A stretch of 64,000 bases of DNA from Clostridia bacterium. Lineage in GTDB: Bacteria > Bacillota > Clostridia > RGIG6154. The stretch lies in assembly GCA_017626145.1 (NCBI GenBank), contig JAGAJK010000034.1, forward strand, positions 124,001 through 188,000, written 5' to 3'. Positions 34,267 through 42,895 of the stretch are shown in pieces. The notes below the pieces were generated by a model. It searched no databases. It worked only from the letters and a program-made list of their open reading frames with translations, and was not told the DNA's origin. Positions within the stretch are counted from its first letter, which is position 1. Each line of letters opens with the position of its first letter. The position numbers were made by a program, and so were the translations under genes.

Positions 34267-34296
34267 ATACAATAAGTATCGCATTGTATCTACAAT
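34267..34296 (-). promoter_or_regulatory. Candidate controller-protein operator
   Basis: ATACAAT-N9-ATTGTAT (34267-34289) overlaps a second palindrome ATTGTA-TC-TACAAT (34283-34296). Both lie just upstream of a promoter reading TAGACT-17-TATAAT on the minus strand (about 34264 to 34236), matching C-box arrangements. Confidence 0.6.
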
Positions 34297-34304
34297 ATAG
34301 TGAT

Positions 34305-34370
34305 CGTTGAATTTGCACCCCCTGACAGCAAAATGCACCTACTCAACCCTGTTTGCACCCCCTTGGTATA
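34305..34370. repeat. CGTTGAATT copy and TGCACC-type short repeats
   Basis: CGTTGAATT at 34305 matches the iteron-like units at the left side of the restriction cassette. It is followed by three TGCACC-containing repeats (34314, 34330, 34351). Possibly the end of a former mobile element; 34371-34517 shows nothing else. Confidence 0.5.
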
Positions 34371-34517
34371 AAAAAGCATTTCGTAAAACAACAGGGAGTT
34401 TTTAGTTTTTGGTTGAAAAAAGCTAAAAGTTATGTTATTATTAAATAGCAGAACATAGCACGAGATATGGCAACGAAGTTCTAAGAAAAATTACAGAAAA
34501 GGCAGGTCTTTTATAAT

Positions 34518-35177
34518 ATGAAAATACTTTTTCAGGGCGATTCTGTTACCGACTGCGGTCGTGACAGAGCGGAGAAAACACCAAATAAGGGATTGGGAAG
34601 CGGATATGTTAATTTAATTGCAGCAAGACTTCTTTGTGATAATCCTACCTGGGAAATAACCAACCGTGGAATCGGCGGAAACCGTATAGGGGATATGTAC
34701 GCACGTTGGATTGAAGATACTCTTAATATTGATTTTGACATTTTAAGTGTTATGAACGGAATTAACGATGTAGGTTTTTCACTTCGTATGGGTATGGGTG
34801 CAACAGCTGAAGAATATGAATTTATGTATGAGCATATGCTTTCTCAGGTTAAGGAGAAAAAGCCTGAAAGTAAGCTTGTAATGTTAGAGCCTTTTATTGT
34901 AAAATTTGATTTTAAAACCGTAAATCCCGACGGTGGTTCAGGTGACATTTTTGAAAAGTGGGATATATGGGAAAAGAATATGAGAGAGCGTGGAATGGTT
35001 TCTAAAAAGCTTGCCAAAAAGTTTGGTGCAGTTTTTGTTCCGCTTTTTGATGATTTCAATGCCTTTGCTGAAAAGGACGGAGCGAAATACTGGTCTCTTG
35101 ACGGTATTCATCCAAGCCTTGCAGGTCACGAATATATCGCACGCAAATGGCTTGATTATTGCTCTGATATATTATAA
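34518..35177 (+). CDS. SGNH/GDSL-family hydrolase
   Basis: 219 residues, no signal peptide, so cytoplasmic. Block I Gly-Asp-Ser-Val-Thr-Asp (Ser near residue 8), block III Gly-Ile-Asn-Asp and the C-terminal Asp-Gly-Ile-His-Pro (catalytic Asp and His) are visible. The family removes acetyl groups from sugars or hydrolyses lipids. Length matches acetylxylan or rhamnogalacturonan esterase-type members. Confidence 0.92.
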   Translation: MKILFQGDSVTDCGRDRAEKTPNKGLGSGYVNLIAARLLCDNPTWEITNRGIGGNRIGDMYARWIEDTLNIDFDILSVMNGINDVGFSLRMGMGATAEEYEFMYEHMLSQVKEKKPESKLVMLEPFIVKFDFKTVNPDGGSGDIFEKWDIWEKNMRERGMVSKKLAKKFGAVFVPLFDDFNAFAEKDGAKYWSLDGIHPSLAGHEYIARKWLDYCSDIL

Positions 35178-35182
35178 AAACT

Positions 35183-35275
35183 CAAGGGCGGACGCAAAAT
35201 GCAAAATTTTGCGTCCACCCTAAAGGAGCTGCAGCAAAACGGGTTTCGTTTTGCTACAGCTCCATTTTATTATTT
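35183..35275. terminator. Two convergent terminator hairpins
   Basis: GGACGCAAAAT/ATTTTGCGTCC (35189-35216) and GGAGCTGCAGCAAAAC/GTTTTGCTACAGCTCC (35225-35263). They end the SGNH gene from the left and fbp from the right. Confidence 0.85.
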
Positions 35276-37252
35276 TCTTCGTTCCTTGATACTGCCCGAC
35301 TCGTAGTTTTCCAAAAGTAACTTAAGGTCGTTGATTTTTTCGCTTATTCGTTTTCCGGTATCAGTATCTTTTACTCTGATTTTGTCGGTAGCGTGCTCAA
35401 AAATTACAGTGTCGGAAATAATGTCGGCATTGTTTTTTATTGCATTTTGTACTCCTTTAAACGGCTCGTGAGCTGAAATACGCATACCGTCTGCGTTATA
35501 TATCAGAGTATAGCCTGCAATGCCTGTTGAGGGCTGATATGCACGGCAGAAACCGCCGTCAATTAAAATAAGCTTTCCGTTTGCTTTTATGGGAGTTTCT
35601 CCCTTCTTGCTTTTTACCGGTATATGACCGTTAATGATGTGAGAATGCTCTTCCTCAAGAGAAAATTCCTGAAGTATTTTTTCTACTGTTTCGGCATTGT
35701 TCCAGCAGTCGTAATATGCGTTTTTAGGCTCTTCCCAGGTGCTTTCGTCGGCAATTAAAAGTCTTTCAAAGGTTGCAATTTTTTCACGGGCACAGAGAGG
35801 TGAGTTTTTTCCGCACCATAAAAACCACAAAAAGTCCTTACCGTAGGCACGGGCGATGCTTCCCTCTTTTGCAAAATAGCCCTGTCTTGCCGCTTTATCG
35901 CAAAAATCCATAAAAGCTTTACCGCTTTTATTCTGTGCGAGCGGGAACTTCATAAAGCTTCCGTCTTTGTTTAAAGGAATGCAACCGTGAAACAGCAGAT
36001 TTTCGTTAAAGATTGTATAAATTTCCCCCTTCTCGTAAAGGAAACGAATGTGTGACTGCAGCTTTTCCGAGCGCATAAATGAGTTCTTAAGGTATTGTAC
36101 CACCTCTGCTTCCTGTTCTGTCAGGGAATAGGGGTCATTTTTATCTACAGTAGGGAATGCTGTATCCTTAAGAGGGTAAATCTTGTTGTCTAAAGCTACA
36201 GTTCCTTTTTCCGTATCTATTTTATCAAGAAGCAGACGGCTCTCCATATCAAAGTCGGGATTTCTCAGTATTATCTGTCCTTCAAGCTTAAAGAGTATTA
36301 CACTTATAGCCTTATGCATCCGTGCAATCTGTAAATCGTCGTCCTTAAGAATTACATCGCCGTCAAAATCAGCCTTGGGAGTGTAGTTTGAAACGTCACA
36401 ATCTGAATATGTTTCATTGGCGAAAAGCAAAAGGGGGCGAAGAGATATGCCGTAGCCTACCTCTATAACGTCCAGATTTTTGTAAGTAACGCAATTGTTT
36501 AAAACAGTTGCTATGCACACCTCCGAGCCTGATGCGGCACCCATCCACAAGGCATCGTGGTTTCCCCACTGAATGTCGATGGAGCGTTCTTTGGTAAGCT
36601 GTTCAATTATAATATCGGCACGTGGTCCTCTGTCGAAAATATCGCCTACAATATGCAAGTGGTCGATAACCATACTTTTTATTGCTGAGCATACGGCAAT
36701 AATAAATTCTTCCGCTGAATCAAGAGAGATAATTGTGCTGATTATATTTTCATAATACTGGCCTTTGTTGGTTTTGTCGTAATCGTTATTAAGAAGCTCG
36801 TCTATTATATAGTCAAAGCCTTTAGCAGTAGACAAAAGATGCTTACGAACCTTTGAACGTGTATATTTACTGCTTACAAAACGACAGATTTCCAGAAGGC
36901 GTAAAAGGGTTATGTTGTACCAGTCAGTTAAATCAATCTGTTCTCTGCGCAGGGTGTCAAGCTTTTCCTCCGGATAGTAAATAAGAGTTGCAAGCTCGCT
37001 GCGTTGGGAAGTGGTTAAGGTTCTTGAAAAAAGTGCATCTATTTTATGCCTTACAACTCCCGATGCATTACGCCTGATATGTGAAAAAGCCTCGTGCTCA
37101 CCGTGAAGGTCACTCATAAAATGCTCTGTGCCTTTGGGAAGGTTTAATATAGCATTCAGATTAATAATTTCGCTGAGAACCTCGCTTTTGTTCGGATAAG
37201 ATTTTGAAAGCTCAAGTAAATACTTATAATTTGTCTGATTTTCTTTGTACAA
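35270..37252 (-). CDS. fbp: Fructose-1,6-bisphosphatase, class III
   Basis: 660 residues, the expected length for the Firmicute class III enzyme. Metallophosphatase motifs Asp-Leu-His-Gly-Glu-His (about 44-49), Gly-Asp-Ile-Phe-Asp-Arg-Gly-Pro, Trp-Gly-Asn-His-Asp-Ala and, near the end, Ile-Asn-Gly-His-Ile-Pro-Val are all present. Gluconeogenic enzyme of the cytoplasm. Upstream (37253-37320) is a short gap. Confidence 0.96.
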   Translation of the reverse strand: MYKENQTNYKYLLELSKSYPNKSEVLSEIINLNAILNLPKGTEHFMSDLHGEHEAFSHIRRNASGVVRHKIDALFSRTLTTSQRSELATLIYYPEEKLDTLRREQIDLTDWYNITLLRLLEICRFVSSKYTRSKVRKHLLSTAKGFDYIIDELLNNDYDKTNKGQYYENIISTIISLDSAEEFIIAVCSAIKSMVIDHLHIVGDIFDRGPRADIIIEQLTKERSIDIQWGNHDALWMGAASGSEVCIATVLNNCVTYKNLDVIEVGYGISLRPLLLFANETYSDCDVSNYTPKADFDGDVILKDDDLQIARMHKAISVILFKLEGQIILRNPDFDMESRLLLDKIDTEKGTVALDNKIYPLKDTAFPTVDKNDPYSLTEQEAEVVQYLKNSFMRSEKLQSHIRFLYEKGEIYTIFNENLLFHGCIPLNKDGSFMKFPLAQNKSGKAFMDFCDKAARQGYFAKEGSIARAYGKDFLWFLWCGKNSPLCAREKIATFERLLIADESTWEEPKNAYYDCWNNAETVEKILQEFSLEEEHSHIINGHIPVKSKKGETPIKANGKLILIDGGFCRAYQPSTGIAGYTLIYNADGMRISAHEPFKGVQNAIKNNADIISDTVIFEHATDKIRVKDTDTGKRISEKINDLKLLLENYESGSIKERRK

Positions 37253-37320
37253 GACAGAATACCTCCGGTTATAATATAAAAAATCAAAACTGTCTTACCG
37301 TGGTAATGTAAGACAGAATG

Positions 37321-37791
37321 TTACGATATTAACGGAACCGATATATGAAATACATATGTAATTAAAAACACAATTATTCCTGCGGTTAATACTCCCAGTA
37401 AGATAGCGGGGAATGCTTTTTTTAGACGCATATCCATCATTGCGGCAATAAGAGCGCCTGTCCAGCCGCCTGTTCCGGGAAGGGGGATTGCAACAAATAT
37501 GAAAAGGCCCCAGAATTTATATTTTTCAACAGTTTCCTTTTTTGCTTCTGCACGTTCCTCAAGCTTTGTGATTATACAGTCAAGCTTTGGAAAATGACGT
37601 CTGAGCCACGCAAAAACCCTTTTTGTAAAGAGAATAAGAAATGGTAAAGGAACAAGATTTCCAATTACCGATATTATAAGTGCCGCTACAGGGTGAAGTC
37701 CCATTCCTACGCCTATAGGAAGAGCGCCTCTTAACTCTATAACGGGCACCATAGATATTAAAAAAGTTAAAAATGCTTCCTTAATTAACAT
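37321..37791 (-). CDS. Small multidrug-export-type membrane protein (COG2426)
   Basis: 156 residues with four or five hydrophobic helices. Ile-Glu-Leu-Arg-Gly-Ala-Leu-Pro-Ile-Gly at about 18-27 and Pro-Leu-Pro-Gly-Thr-Gly-Gly-Trp-Thr-Gly at about 103-112 are signatures of the Sm_multidrug_ex family (PF06695). The name is historical and real substrates are unproven. Confidence 0.88.
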   Translation of the reverse strand: MLIKEAFLTFLISMVPVIELRGALPIGVGMGLHPVAALIISVIGNLVPLPFLILFTKRVFAWLRRHFPKLDCIITKLEERAEAKKETVEKYKFWGLFIFVAIPLPGTGGWTGALIAAMMDMRLKKAFPAILLGVLTAGIIVFLITYVFHISVPLIS

Positions 37792-37856
37792 ATTACATAC
37801 CTTTCCTGCAAAAGTTTACCTTATAATTGTATCATAAAATAAAAGAATGTCAATAA

Positions 37857-37890
37857 AAATAGGCGTAAAATATAAATTTTACACCTATTC
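37857..37890 (-). terminator. Hairpin after the glycoside-hydrolase operon
   Basis: AATAGGCGTAAAAT and ATTTTACACCTATT pair, with one mismatch. Confidence 0.6.
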
Positions 37891-38157
37891 AGACTGTCGA
37901 AAAAGTCGTTCTACCGCAAGCGAATTAATTATATAAAGTTGTTCTGATTTGTAACCTAAAGCATCAAATGGGAAACAGATGTTTTTTACAGTCCTTGTTA
38001 GGGAATAGGAAAAAATGTTGCAGAACGGATTATTGCCGTACCATCGTACTGCCTGCAATCCGTTCGCCAAAATATAACTTCCTTTTTCTTTGTCTGACAG
38101 ACCGTCGAAAAAGTCGTTATGCCACACGTTGCTGAATATTTCACATCGCTGCTGCAT
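37885..38157 (-). CDS. Small protein coupled to the glycoside hydrolase, unknown
   Basis: 90 residues. Its ATG overlaps the stop of the upstream gene (TAATG), so translation is likely coupled. It is rich in aromatic residues and has no recognised domain. Alternatively it is the former C-terminal part of the hydrolase, split by a frameshift. A short repeated DNA piece (GTCGAAAAAGTCGTT at about 37897 and 38104) lies at its two ends. Confidence 0.5.
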   Translation of the reverse strand: MQQRCEIFSNVWHNDFFDGLSDKEKGSYILANGLQAVRWYGNNPFCNIFSYSLTRTVKNICFPFDALGYKSEQLYIINSLAVERLFRQSE

Positions 38158-39602
38158 TATACTATATCTACTATACGGCGTTTTGATACCTTTTCCATAA
38201 TCTCCTCATACGGCTCGTCGCAGCTCCACAGCATCTGTGCGCAGAAAGCGACGGGGAACCAGTGACCTCCTGCAAACTGACCTGCCATACCGATGGTTAC
38301 ATCTCTTCTGGAGCTTTGATAAATATGTTTTGTAAGGTTGTAGGTATAGATACCGTTTTTGTACCATTGTGCCTGAATTGAACGCCATAACGGCTTCATA
38401 ACCTCTCTGTCGTGCTCAACGATTCTTGTACCTGCACGTCCTAAAATAAAGGGTCCGCATTGATGAACGAAATTATCACCTCTCCAGTCAAGGAGTGAGA
38501 GACCTTTATAGAGCATTGAAACGCCGCCGTTTTTGCGAAGTGATATCATTTGGTCGGTAAATTTTTCAACCCTTGCGATTTCTTCCTCTGTTCCCGGTTC
38601 AAGGGAATTTGAGAACGGACAGGTTGCACCGCAATCCTCCCACATAATTTCAACTCTCGGGTCAACCTTTGCAATATATTCCATATGGTCCTTTACACTT
38701 GTTGCGTGAAGACCGAACTGAATGTAAAGATTAGGATGCTTTTTTAAAATTCTGTCTGCGGTTTTATTAACGAAATCAACTACAACATCGGCAATAAGTC
38801 TGTCTCCGATTTTATCTTCGGTAAGCTCCGTAAAGGACTGAAAATAAATTCCGTCTGCATTTGTGTCTGCGTATTCTTTTTCATATTTTTCAATTACACT
38901 TTCGCTGAGCTTATCAAGGGCGTTAAGGTCAATGGTATCGCACTTTCTGCTCCAGCCCCAGGCAAAGCCCCAGATAACCTCGATACCATATTCGTGAGCG
39001 TAATCTACAACCTCTTTTGCATTAATCGGAAGAAAGTCGTTCCACATTATAAGCTGATTAAGTCTCATTCTTGCCATATTCTGAATATAGTCTTTATAGT
39101 CATTTATAGGGTTGCCCCATGTAAAAACGGCTCTTCTGTCGGTTTTTGGTGCGGAAGCACTGTAGTAATCAGGGAGCTTTTGGTCAAATGCCTCATCAAT
39201 AAATCTCAGACTGCCCGATTCAGGAGCGGCTTTAACGGGAAAATCGTCGGCAAATTCAATTGCACCGTAAAAAACCTCACGCGGTGCTTTTGCGGTAATT
39301 AAAACAAGCTTAAGGTCGTTGTTTTCAGGGTTATCCATAACCTTTAAAACATATCCGTTGTAAGGAATTTCATCTTCGCTGATATATTTTTTTATGGTTT
39401 CGCTGTTTTCGTAGACACCTATAACTACCGCATTGGTATCAAATGAGGTTGTTGTTTCCTTTTCGCAGGCTAAAACGTGTATGGTGTATCTGCCTTTATC
39501 TCTTAGTATATAACCGCCCAGCTCTTCGGAAATCAAGTCAATTGCTTTCTTTTCCAAGCCGTCGTAATTGTTGTAAATAATTTTCCAGCTTCTTTTATTC
39601 AT
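38157..39602 (-). CDS. Putative TIM-barrel glycoside hydrolase
   Basis: 481 residues from the ATG at 39602 (GGTGGCGG upstream). An N-terminal alpha/beta domain (about 1-135) resembles the small domain before GH20/GH67-type barrels. The barrel region carries Trp-Gly-Asn-Pro, Trp-Gly-Phe-Ala-Trp-Gly-Trp, Asp-Gly-Ile-Tyr-Phe-Gln-Ser-Phe-Thr-Glu-Leu-Thr-Glu and Met-Trp-Glu-Asp-Cys-Gly, with Glu/Asp in candidate catalytic places. No signal peptide, so an intracellular oligosaccharide-cleaving enzyme. The exact family is not identified. Divergent from an AraC regulator. Confidence 0.7.
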   Translation of the reverse strand: MNKRSWKIIYNNYDGLEKKAIDLISEELGGYILRDKGRYTIHVLACEKETTTSFDTNAVVIGVYENSETIKKYISEDEIPYNGYVLKVMDNPENNDLKLVLITAKAPREVFYGAIEFADDFPVKAAPESGSLRFIDEAFDQKLPDYYSASAPKTDRRAVFTWGNPINDYKDYIQNMARMRLNQLIMWNDFLPINAKEVVDYAHEYGIEVIWGFAWGWSRKCDTIDLNALDKLSESVIEKYEKEYADTNADGIYFQSFTELTEDKIGDRLIADVVVDFVNKTADRILKKHPNLYIQFGLHATSVKDHMEYIAKVDPRVEIMWEDCGATCPFSNSLEPGTEEEIARVEKFTDQMISLRKNGGVSMLYKGLSLLDWRGDNFVHQCGPFILGRAGTRIVEHDREVMKPLWRSIQAQWYKNGIYTYNLTKHIYQSSRRDVTIGMAGQFAGGHWFPVAFCAQMLWSCDEPYEEIMEKVSKRRIVDIV

Positions 39603-39661
39603 AATATCCGCCACCTTGACAAATTGTATTTTTGTAATATAATTATATCATACAAGTGTGT

Positions 39662-39683
39662 GGTAAAATATCAATATTTTACC
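39662..39683. promoter_or_regulatory. Palindromic site between hydrolase and AraC gene
   Basis: GGTAAAATAT-CA-ATATTTTACC, perfect 10-bp arms, in the divergent intergenic region. Related half sites occur before the PocR-AraC locus at 63420-63517. The left arm could also be an extended -10 box. Confidence 0.5.
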
Positions 39684-39708
39684 TTAAATTATAACTGGAG
39701 TGAACAAA

Positions 39709-40563
39709 GTGTTTAAGGATGAATTTAAACTTCGTTACAAAACCATTCCTTTTGCCACATTTTCACGTAATCATTTGAAAAAGGAAACCAATGAGGATGT
39801 AACAAGTCTTTCACACAGACACCGGGAGGTTGAGCTGCTGGCGATTACCGGTGGCAGAGCAAGATTTTATATTAATGCTGAGGTTTGCGACGTTGAAGAT
39901 GGTGATGTTGTTATAATTTCGCCTTACCTGATGCATAATGCAACAATTTTTGCAAACGAGGATTTTAAGCATTACTGTCTTTGCTTCGATTTGTCAATTA
40001 TACCTGACGATGAGCTAAGATATAATCTTGAAAAGGGTATAGTTAAAATAAGGAATGTTGTAAAAGCAGATTCAAATGCTTCGGATATGCTGAAAAATTG
40101 CATTGTAAATGCATTTAATGCCCATAAAGAAGGGCTTAAGGGTTGGGAGCTTAAGGTAAAAGGAAATATGGCTTTGTTTTTTGGCTTGCTTGCGGAGAAC
40201 GGCTTTATACAAAAGACCGTAAAAAATGAAGGCGTAAACGATATTTGCTGTGGTATTATAGACTATATTGAAAAAAATTACGCCAACAGCATTACATCTA
40301 CCGATGCCGCAAAGGCATTTTATGTAAGTGACAGCTATTTTTGCAGAATTTTCAAAAAGAATTTCGGGTACTGCTTTCAGAATTACATTTGTATGTACCG
40401 TGTGGAAAAAGCAAAAATTCTGTTAAGAACCACGACTTTACCTGTTTCGGCAATTTCAATGCAAACAGGCTTCAACAGCTTCAGTTATTTTGGTAAAATG
40501 TTTAAAGAGTATATCGGTGTTTCGCCGTCTGAATACAGAAAGAAAAAGGATTTAATAGGATGA
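39709..40563 (+). CDS. AraC-family regulator with cupin sensor domain
   Basis: 284 residues from GTG 39709 (CTGGAG upstream). The cupin-like N-terminus (about 30-110: Ser-His-Arg-His-Arg-Glu-Val-Glu-Leu-Leu, Ile-Ser-Pro-Tyr-Leu-Met-His) is followed by an AraC DNA-binding domain (about 180-280, ending Pro-Ser-Glu-Tyr-Arg-Lys). Likely controls the divergent glycoside hydrolase. Overlaps the HAD gene by 4 bp (ATGA). Confidence 0.92.
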   Translation: MFKDEFKLRYKTIPFATFSRNHLKKETNEDVTSLSHRHREVELLAITGGRARFYINAEVCDVEDGDVVIISPYLMHNATIFANEDFKHYCLCFDLSIIPDDELRYNLEKGIVKIRNVVKADSNASDMLKNCIVNAFNAHKEGLKGWELKVKGNMALFFGLLAENGFIQKTVKNEGVNDICCGIIDYIEKNYANSITSTDAAKAFYVSDSYFCRIFKKNFGYCFQNYICMYRVEKAKILLRTTTLPVSAISMQTGFNSFSYFGKMFKEYIGVSPSEYRKKKDLIG

Positions 40564-41273
40564 AAACAAAGGCAATTATTTTTGATAAGGACGGAACTTT
40601 GATTGATTTTGATGCGTTCTGGGTGACAATTTCGGAATATGCAGTAAAGGAAATGTTTGAAATATTAAACTGCAAGGATGTTCCTGTTAATGAAGCACTT
40701 GAGGCAATGGGTGTAAAGGATGGCGTTACCTCCATAAACGGTGTGCTTTGCTATGGTACATATAAAATGATGGCTGAAAAAATTTACGGTGTTCTCACAA
40801 AACACGGCTACACCAAAAGCTTTGAAGAGGTAGAAGAGCTTACTCTGAAAACTCATAAAAATCATAGCGATAAAGGTGTGGTTAAAGGAACCTGTCCTGA
40901 TATAAAAGGCTTTTTCAAAGGCTTAAAGGAAAGGGGAATAATTCTTGCGGTTGTAACTACAGATGTTTTAAGTGTAACAAAGCATTGTCTTTCGGCGCTG
41001 GGAATTGAAGAATACTTTGATGAGATTTATACCGATGACGGCATAGTTCCTGCAAAGCCGGCTCCTGATGCTGCGTTTGATTTGTGCAGAAAATACAGCC
41101 TGAAGCCGTCGGAGGTGGTTATGGTGGGAGATACCGTAACCGATATAAATTTTGCCAAAAATGCAGATATTGATGTTATATGCGTGGCAAAGAGTGAGGA
41201 AAACCGACAGCTTCTGCTGAAGGAAACCTCTACCGTTTTACCCGATATATCGTATATAAGCTTAAATGAATAA
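40560..41273 (+). CDS. HAD-family phosphatase
   Basis: 237 residues. Asp-Lys-Asp-Gly-Thr-Leu (motif I, nucleophile Asp near 10), Val-Thr-Thr-Asp (motif II) and Val-Gly-Asp-Thr-Val-Thr-Asp (motif IV), with a helical cap as in phosphoglycolate/beta-phosphoglucomutase-type enzymes. A sugar phosphate is a likely substrate. Coupled to the AraC gene. Confidence 0.92.
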   Translation: MKTKAIIFDKDGTLIDFDAFWVTISEYAVKEMFEILNCKDVPVNEALEAMGVKDGVTSINGVLCYGTYKMMAEKIYGVLTKHGYTKSFEEVEELTLKTHKNHSDKGVVKGTCPDIKGFFKGLKERGIILAVVTTDVLSVTKHCLSALGIEEYFDEIYTDDGIVPAKPAPDAAFDLCRKYSLKPSEVVMVGDTVTDINFAKNADIDVICVAKSEENRQLLLKETSTVLPDISYISLNE

Positions 41274-41283
41274 ATAAAAATGA

Positions 41284-41337
41284 GGGTGGATGGATTACAT
41301 CCGCCCTGTTTTTAGGGACGATGTGGGCATCGTCCCC
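41284..41337 (+). terminator. Terminator hairpins after the HAD gene
   Basis: GGGTGGATG/CATCCGCCC (41284-41307, then TTTTT) and GGGACGATG/CATCGTCCC (41316-41337). Confidence 0.75.
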
Positions 41338-41360
41338 TACAATGTGAACTTTTTGGATAG

Positions 41361-41645
41361 TTACTCAATTTCAAACAGATAATTTGTCAATTTGACTTCT
41401 GTAAGTAAATTAATAGTAATATTAAAATGTTTACAAATCTCAAAAAGAATATCAGTTTTTATTTCTTCAGGCAATATTCCTCTTTCCATTATTTCCACGG
41501 TAAGCATTGTTGTATTCAGGATTGTTGACATTTGTTTTACAGAGAGACCATGTTTTATTCTTAACCATTTTACATTGTGGGTAAATATATCGATATACTC
41601 TTCTTTTTTTATTTGTCTCTGTATTAGATAAGTAGTGATATGCAT
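41361..41645 (-). CDS. Small HTH-domain protein
   Basis: 94 residues with a Cro/C1-like helix-turn-helix (about 23-80: Val-Lys-Trp-Leu-Arg-Ile-Lys-His-Gly-Leu-Ser-Val-Lys-Gln-Met). Probably a transcription regulator. Its partner gene is not obvious. RBS AAAGGTC. Confidence 0.75.
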   Translation of the reverse strand: MHITTYLIQRQIKKEEYIDIFTHNVKWLRIKHGLSVKQMSTILNTTMLTVEIMERGILPEEIKTDILFEICKHFNITINLLTEVKLTNYLFEIE

Positions 41646-41686
41646 AAATGACCTTTTTATTCATTTTCGTGAATACCCAATGAAAA

Positions 41687-41717
41687 GGAGCAAGGCATAT
41701 TTCAACCTTGCTCCTGT
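41687..41717. terminator. Hairpin between small accessory genes
   Basis: GGAGCAAGG and CCTTGCTCC pair across 10 nt. Confidence 0.6.
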
Positions 41718-41754
41718 GCAGATATTTAGTTCAACAAATTGGAATTTGACAACA

Positions 41755-42249
41755 TCAAAGCAGCTTGATTTCGTTGGCAATCATAGCCACGGTCTTTTCG
41801 TTGGTGTCAATTTTAATCGTGTTGAGTGTGTCATACATCGGTATTCTTGTTATACTTCTTTCGATTATATCCTCAACTCGAATACCGCTCTCCACATCCT
41901 TTATTAATCTCTTGCGTAAATTGGCTTCGTCAACAATAAGCGAAATACATTTCACATCGCAGCTTTGTGTATCCAGTTTTTCTACGATGGAATCAATGAT
42001 AGACTGTTGGTGCATTACCCAACAGAAAATTACATTTTCATAAGCAGAGCAATGTAAAAAGTTGTTGAGCAAGTAACAAATATTATCCATCACCATAGAT
42101 TTGGTTTCATCGGTTACTTGGAACGGATTGGAATCCCAGCACCAGTCACCATCAAGAAGCACACTATTTGATAAATTTATTTTAAGTTGCTGACAGACGG
42201 CGGTTTTTCCAACACCCATTGTTCCACCGACTATATATAAGTTTTTCAT
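41755..42249 (-). CDS. P-loop kinase-like NTPase
   Basis: 164 residues. Walker A Gly-Gly-Thr-Met-Gly-Val-Gly-Lys-Thr-Ala at the start and Asp-Gly-Asp-Trp-Cys-Trp near residue 33. Resembles AAA_33-type nucleotide or antibiotic kinases (chloramphenicol-phosphotransferase-like). Substrate unknown. RBS AGGTGAATAT. Confidence 0.85.
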   Translation of the reverse strand: MKNLYIVGGTMGVGKTAVCQQLKINLSNSVLLDGDWCWDSNPFQVTDETKSMVMDNICYLLNNFLHCSAYENVIFCWVMHQQSIIDSIVEKLDTQSCDVKCISLIVDEANLRKRLIKDVESGIRVEDIIERSITRIPMYDTLNTIKIDTNEKTVAMIANEIKLL

Positions 42250-42543
42250 ATATTCACCTACAAATTCATATTTGTTTAACTGTTTTATTGCCTATATAGA
42301 CAGAAAATTAGCAAAAAGTTCTATTTCCTGTCTATATTATAGCATAATTTTTCTCATTTGTCACGATACAGAGATAAAATCAACAAAATTGTTAACTTAA
42401 CATATCATTGAGAGATTGCAAGAAAGCACTAACAATTCTATTTATGCATAATTATATTTAAAATTGTATATTTTTGTTTACCAATACTCATGTAGGACAG
42501 AGACTTTTATTTTAAAATCCTTTCAACTTTAATAAAGTAACAT

Positions 42544-42564
42544 ATTGTAACAAAATGTTACAAT
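42544..42564. promoter_or_regulatory. Perfect palindromic operator
   Basis: ATTGTAACA-AAA-TGTTACAAT ends 1-2 bp before the first possible start of the HTH gene. Most likely the binding site of that repressor (autoregulation). Confidence 0.7.
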
Positions 42565-42583
42565 AATGTCAAGAGGTGATATA

Positions 42584-42787
42584 TTGAAAGGGTTAAAGCA
42601 AATCAGAAAAGAGAGGAAATTGACACAGCTTAAGGTTGCAATGAATTTAAATATTTCACGTGAGGCTCTTTCACACTATGTGAACGGCAAGCGTGAACCG
42701 AGCATAGAATTGCTTGTTAAAATGTCTCGGTATTTTAACGTTTCTATTGATTTTCTTATCAACGGAAAGGAGTTTGAAAAATTCTGA
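42584..42787 (+). CDS. Cro/C1-type HTH repressor
   Basis: 67 residues from TTG 42584, with AGAGGTG 6 nt upstream. An ATG at 42566 is in frame but lacks an RBS. Full XRE domain (Arg-Lys-Leu-Thr-Gln-Leu-Lys-Val-Ala-Met-Asn-Leu-Asn-Ile-Ser-Arg-Glu-Ala-Leu-Ser-His). A palindromic operator precedes it. Confidence 0.9.
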   Translation: MKGLKQIRKERKLTQLKVAMNLNISREALSHYVNGKREPSIELLVKMSRYFNVSIDFLINGKEFEKF

Positions 42788-42808
42788 CAGGCATAGTATA
42801 TAAAATCA

Positions 42809-42853
42809 AAGGGGGAAGTAAAAAAATCATTGATTTTTTTACTTCCCCTTAAG
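42809..42853 (+). terminator. Strong terminator after HTH repressor
   Basis: GGGGAAGTAAAAAAATCA and TGATTTTTTTACTTCCCC form an almost uninterrupted long stem. Confidence 0.85.
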
Positions 42854-42860
42854 TTTTTAA

Positions 42861-42889
42861 TAGACAATTTGAAAATTTTATGCTATACT
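42861..42889 (+). promoter_or_regulatory. Promoter of the structured leader
   Basis: TAGACA (42861-42866), 17-bp spacer, TATACT (42884-42889), 7 bp before the first helix. Confidence 0.65.
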
Positions 42890-42895
42890 AAAACT

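Noticed and set aside
34305-34370. Definite IS21-family terminus
   Set aside because: The TGCACC repeats only recall such ends; no transposase genes or matching opposite end are present.
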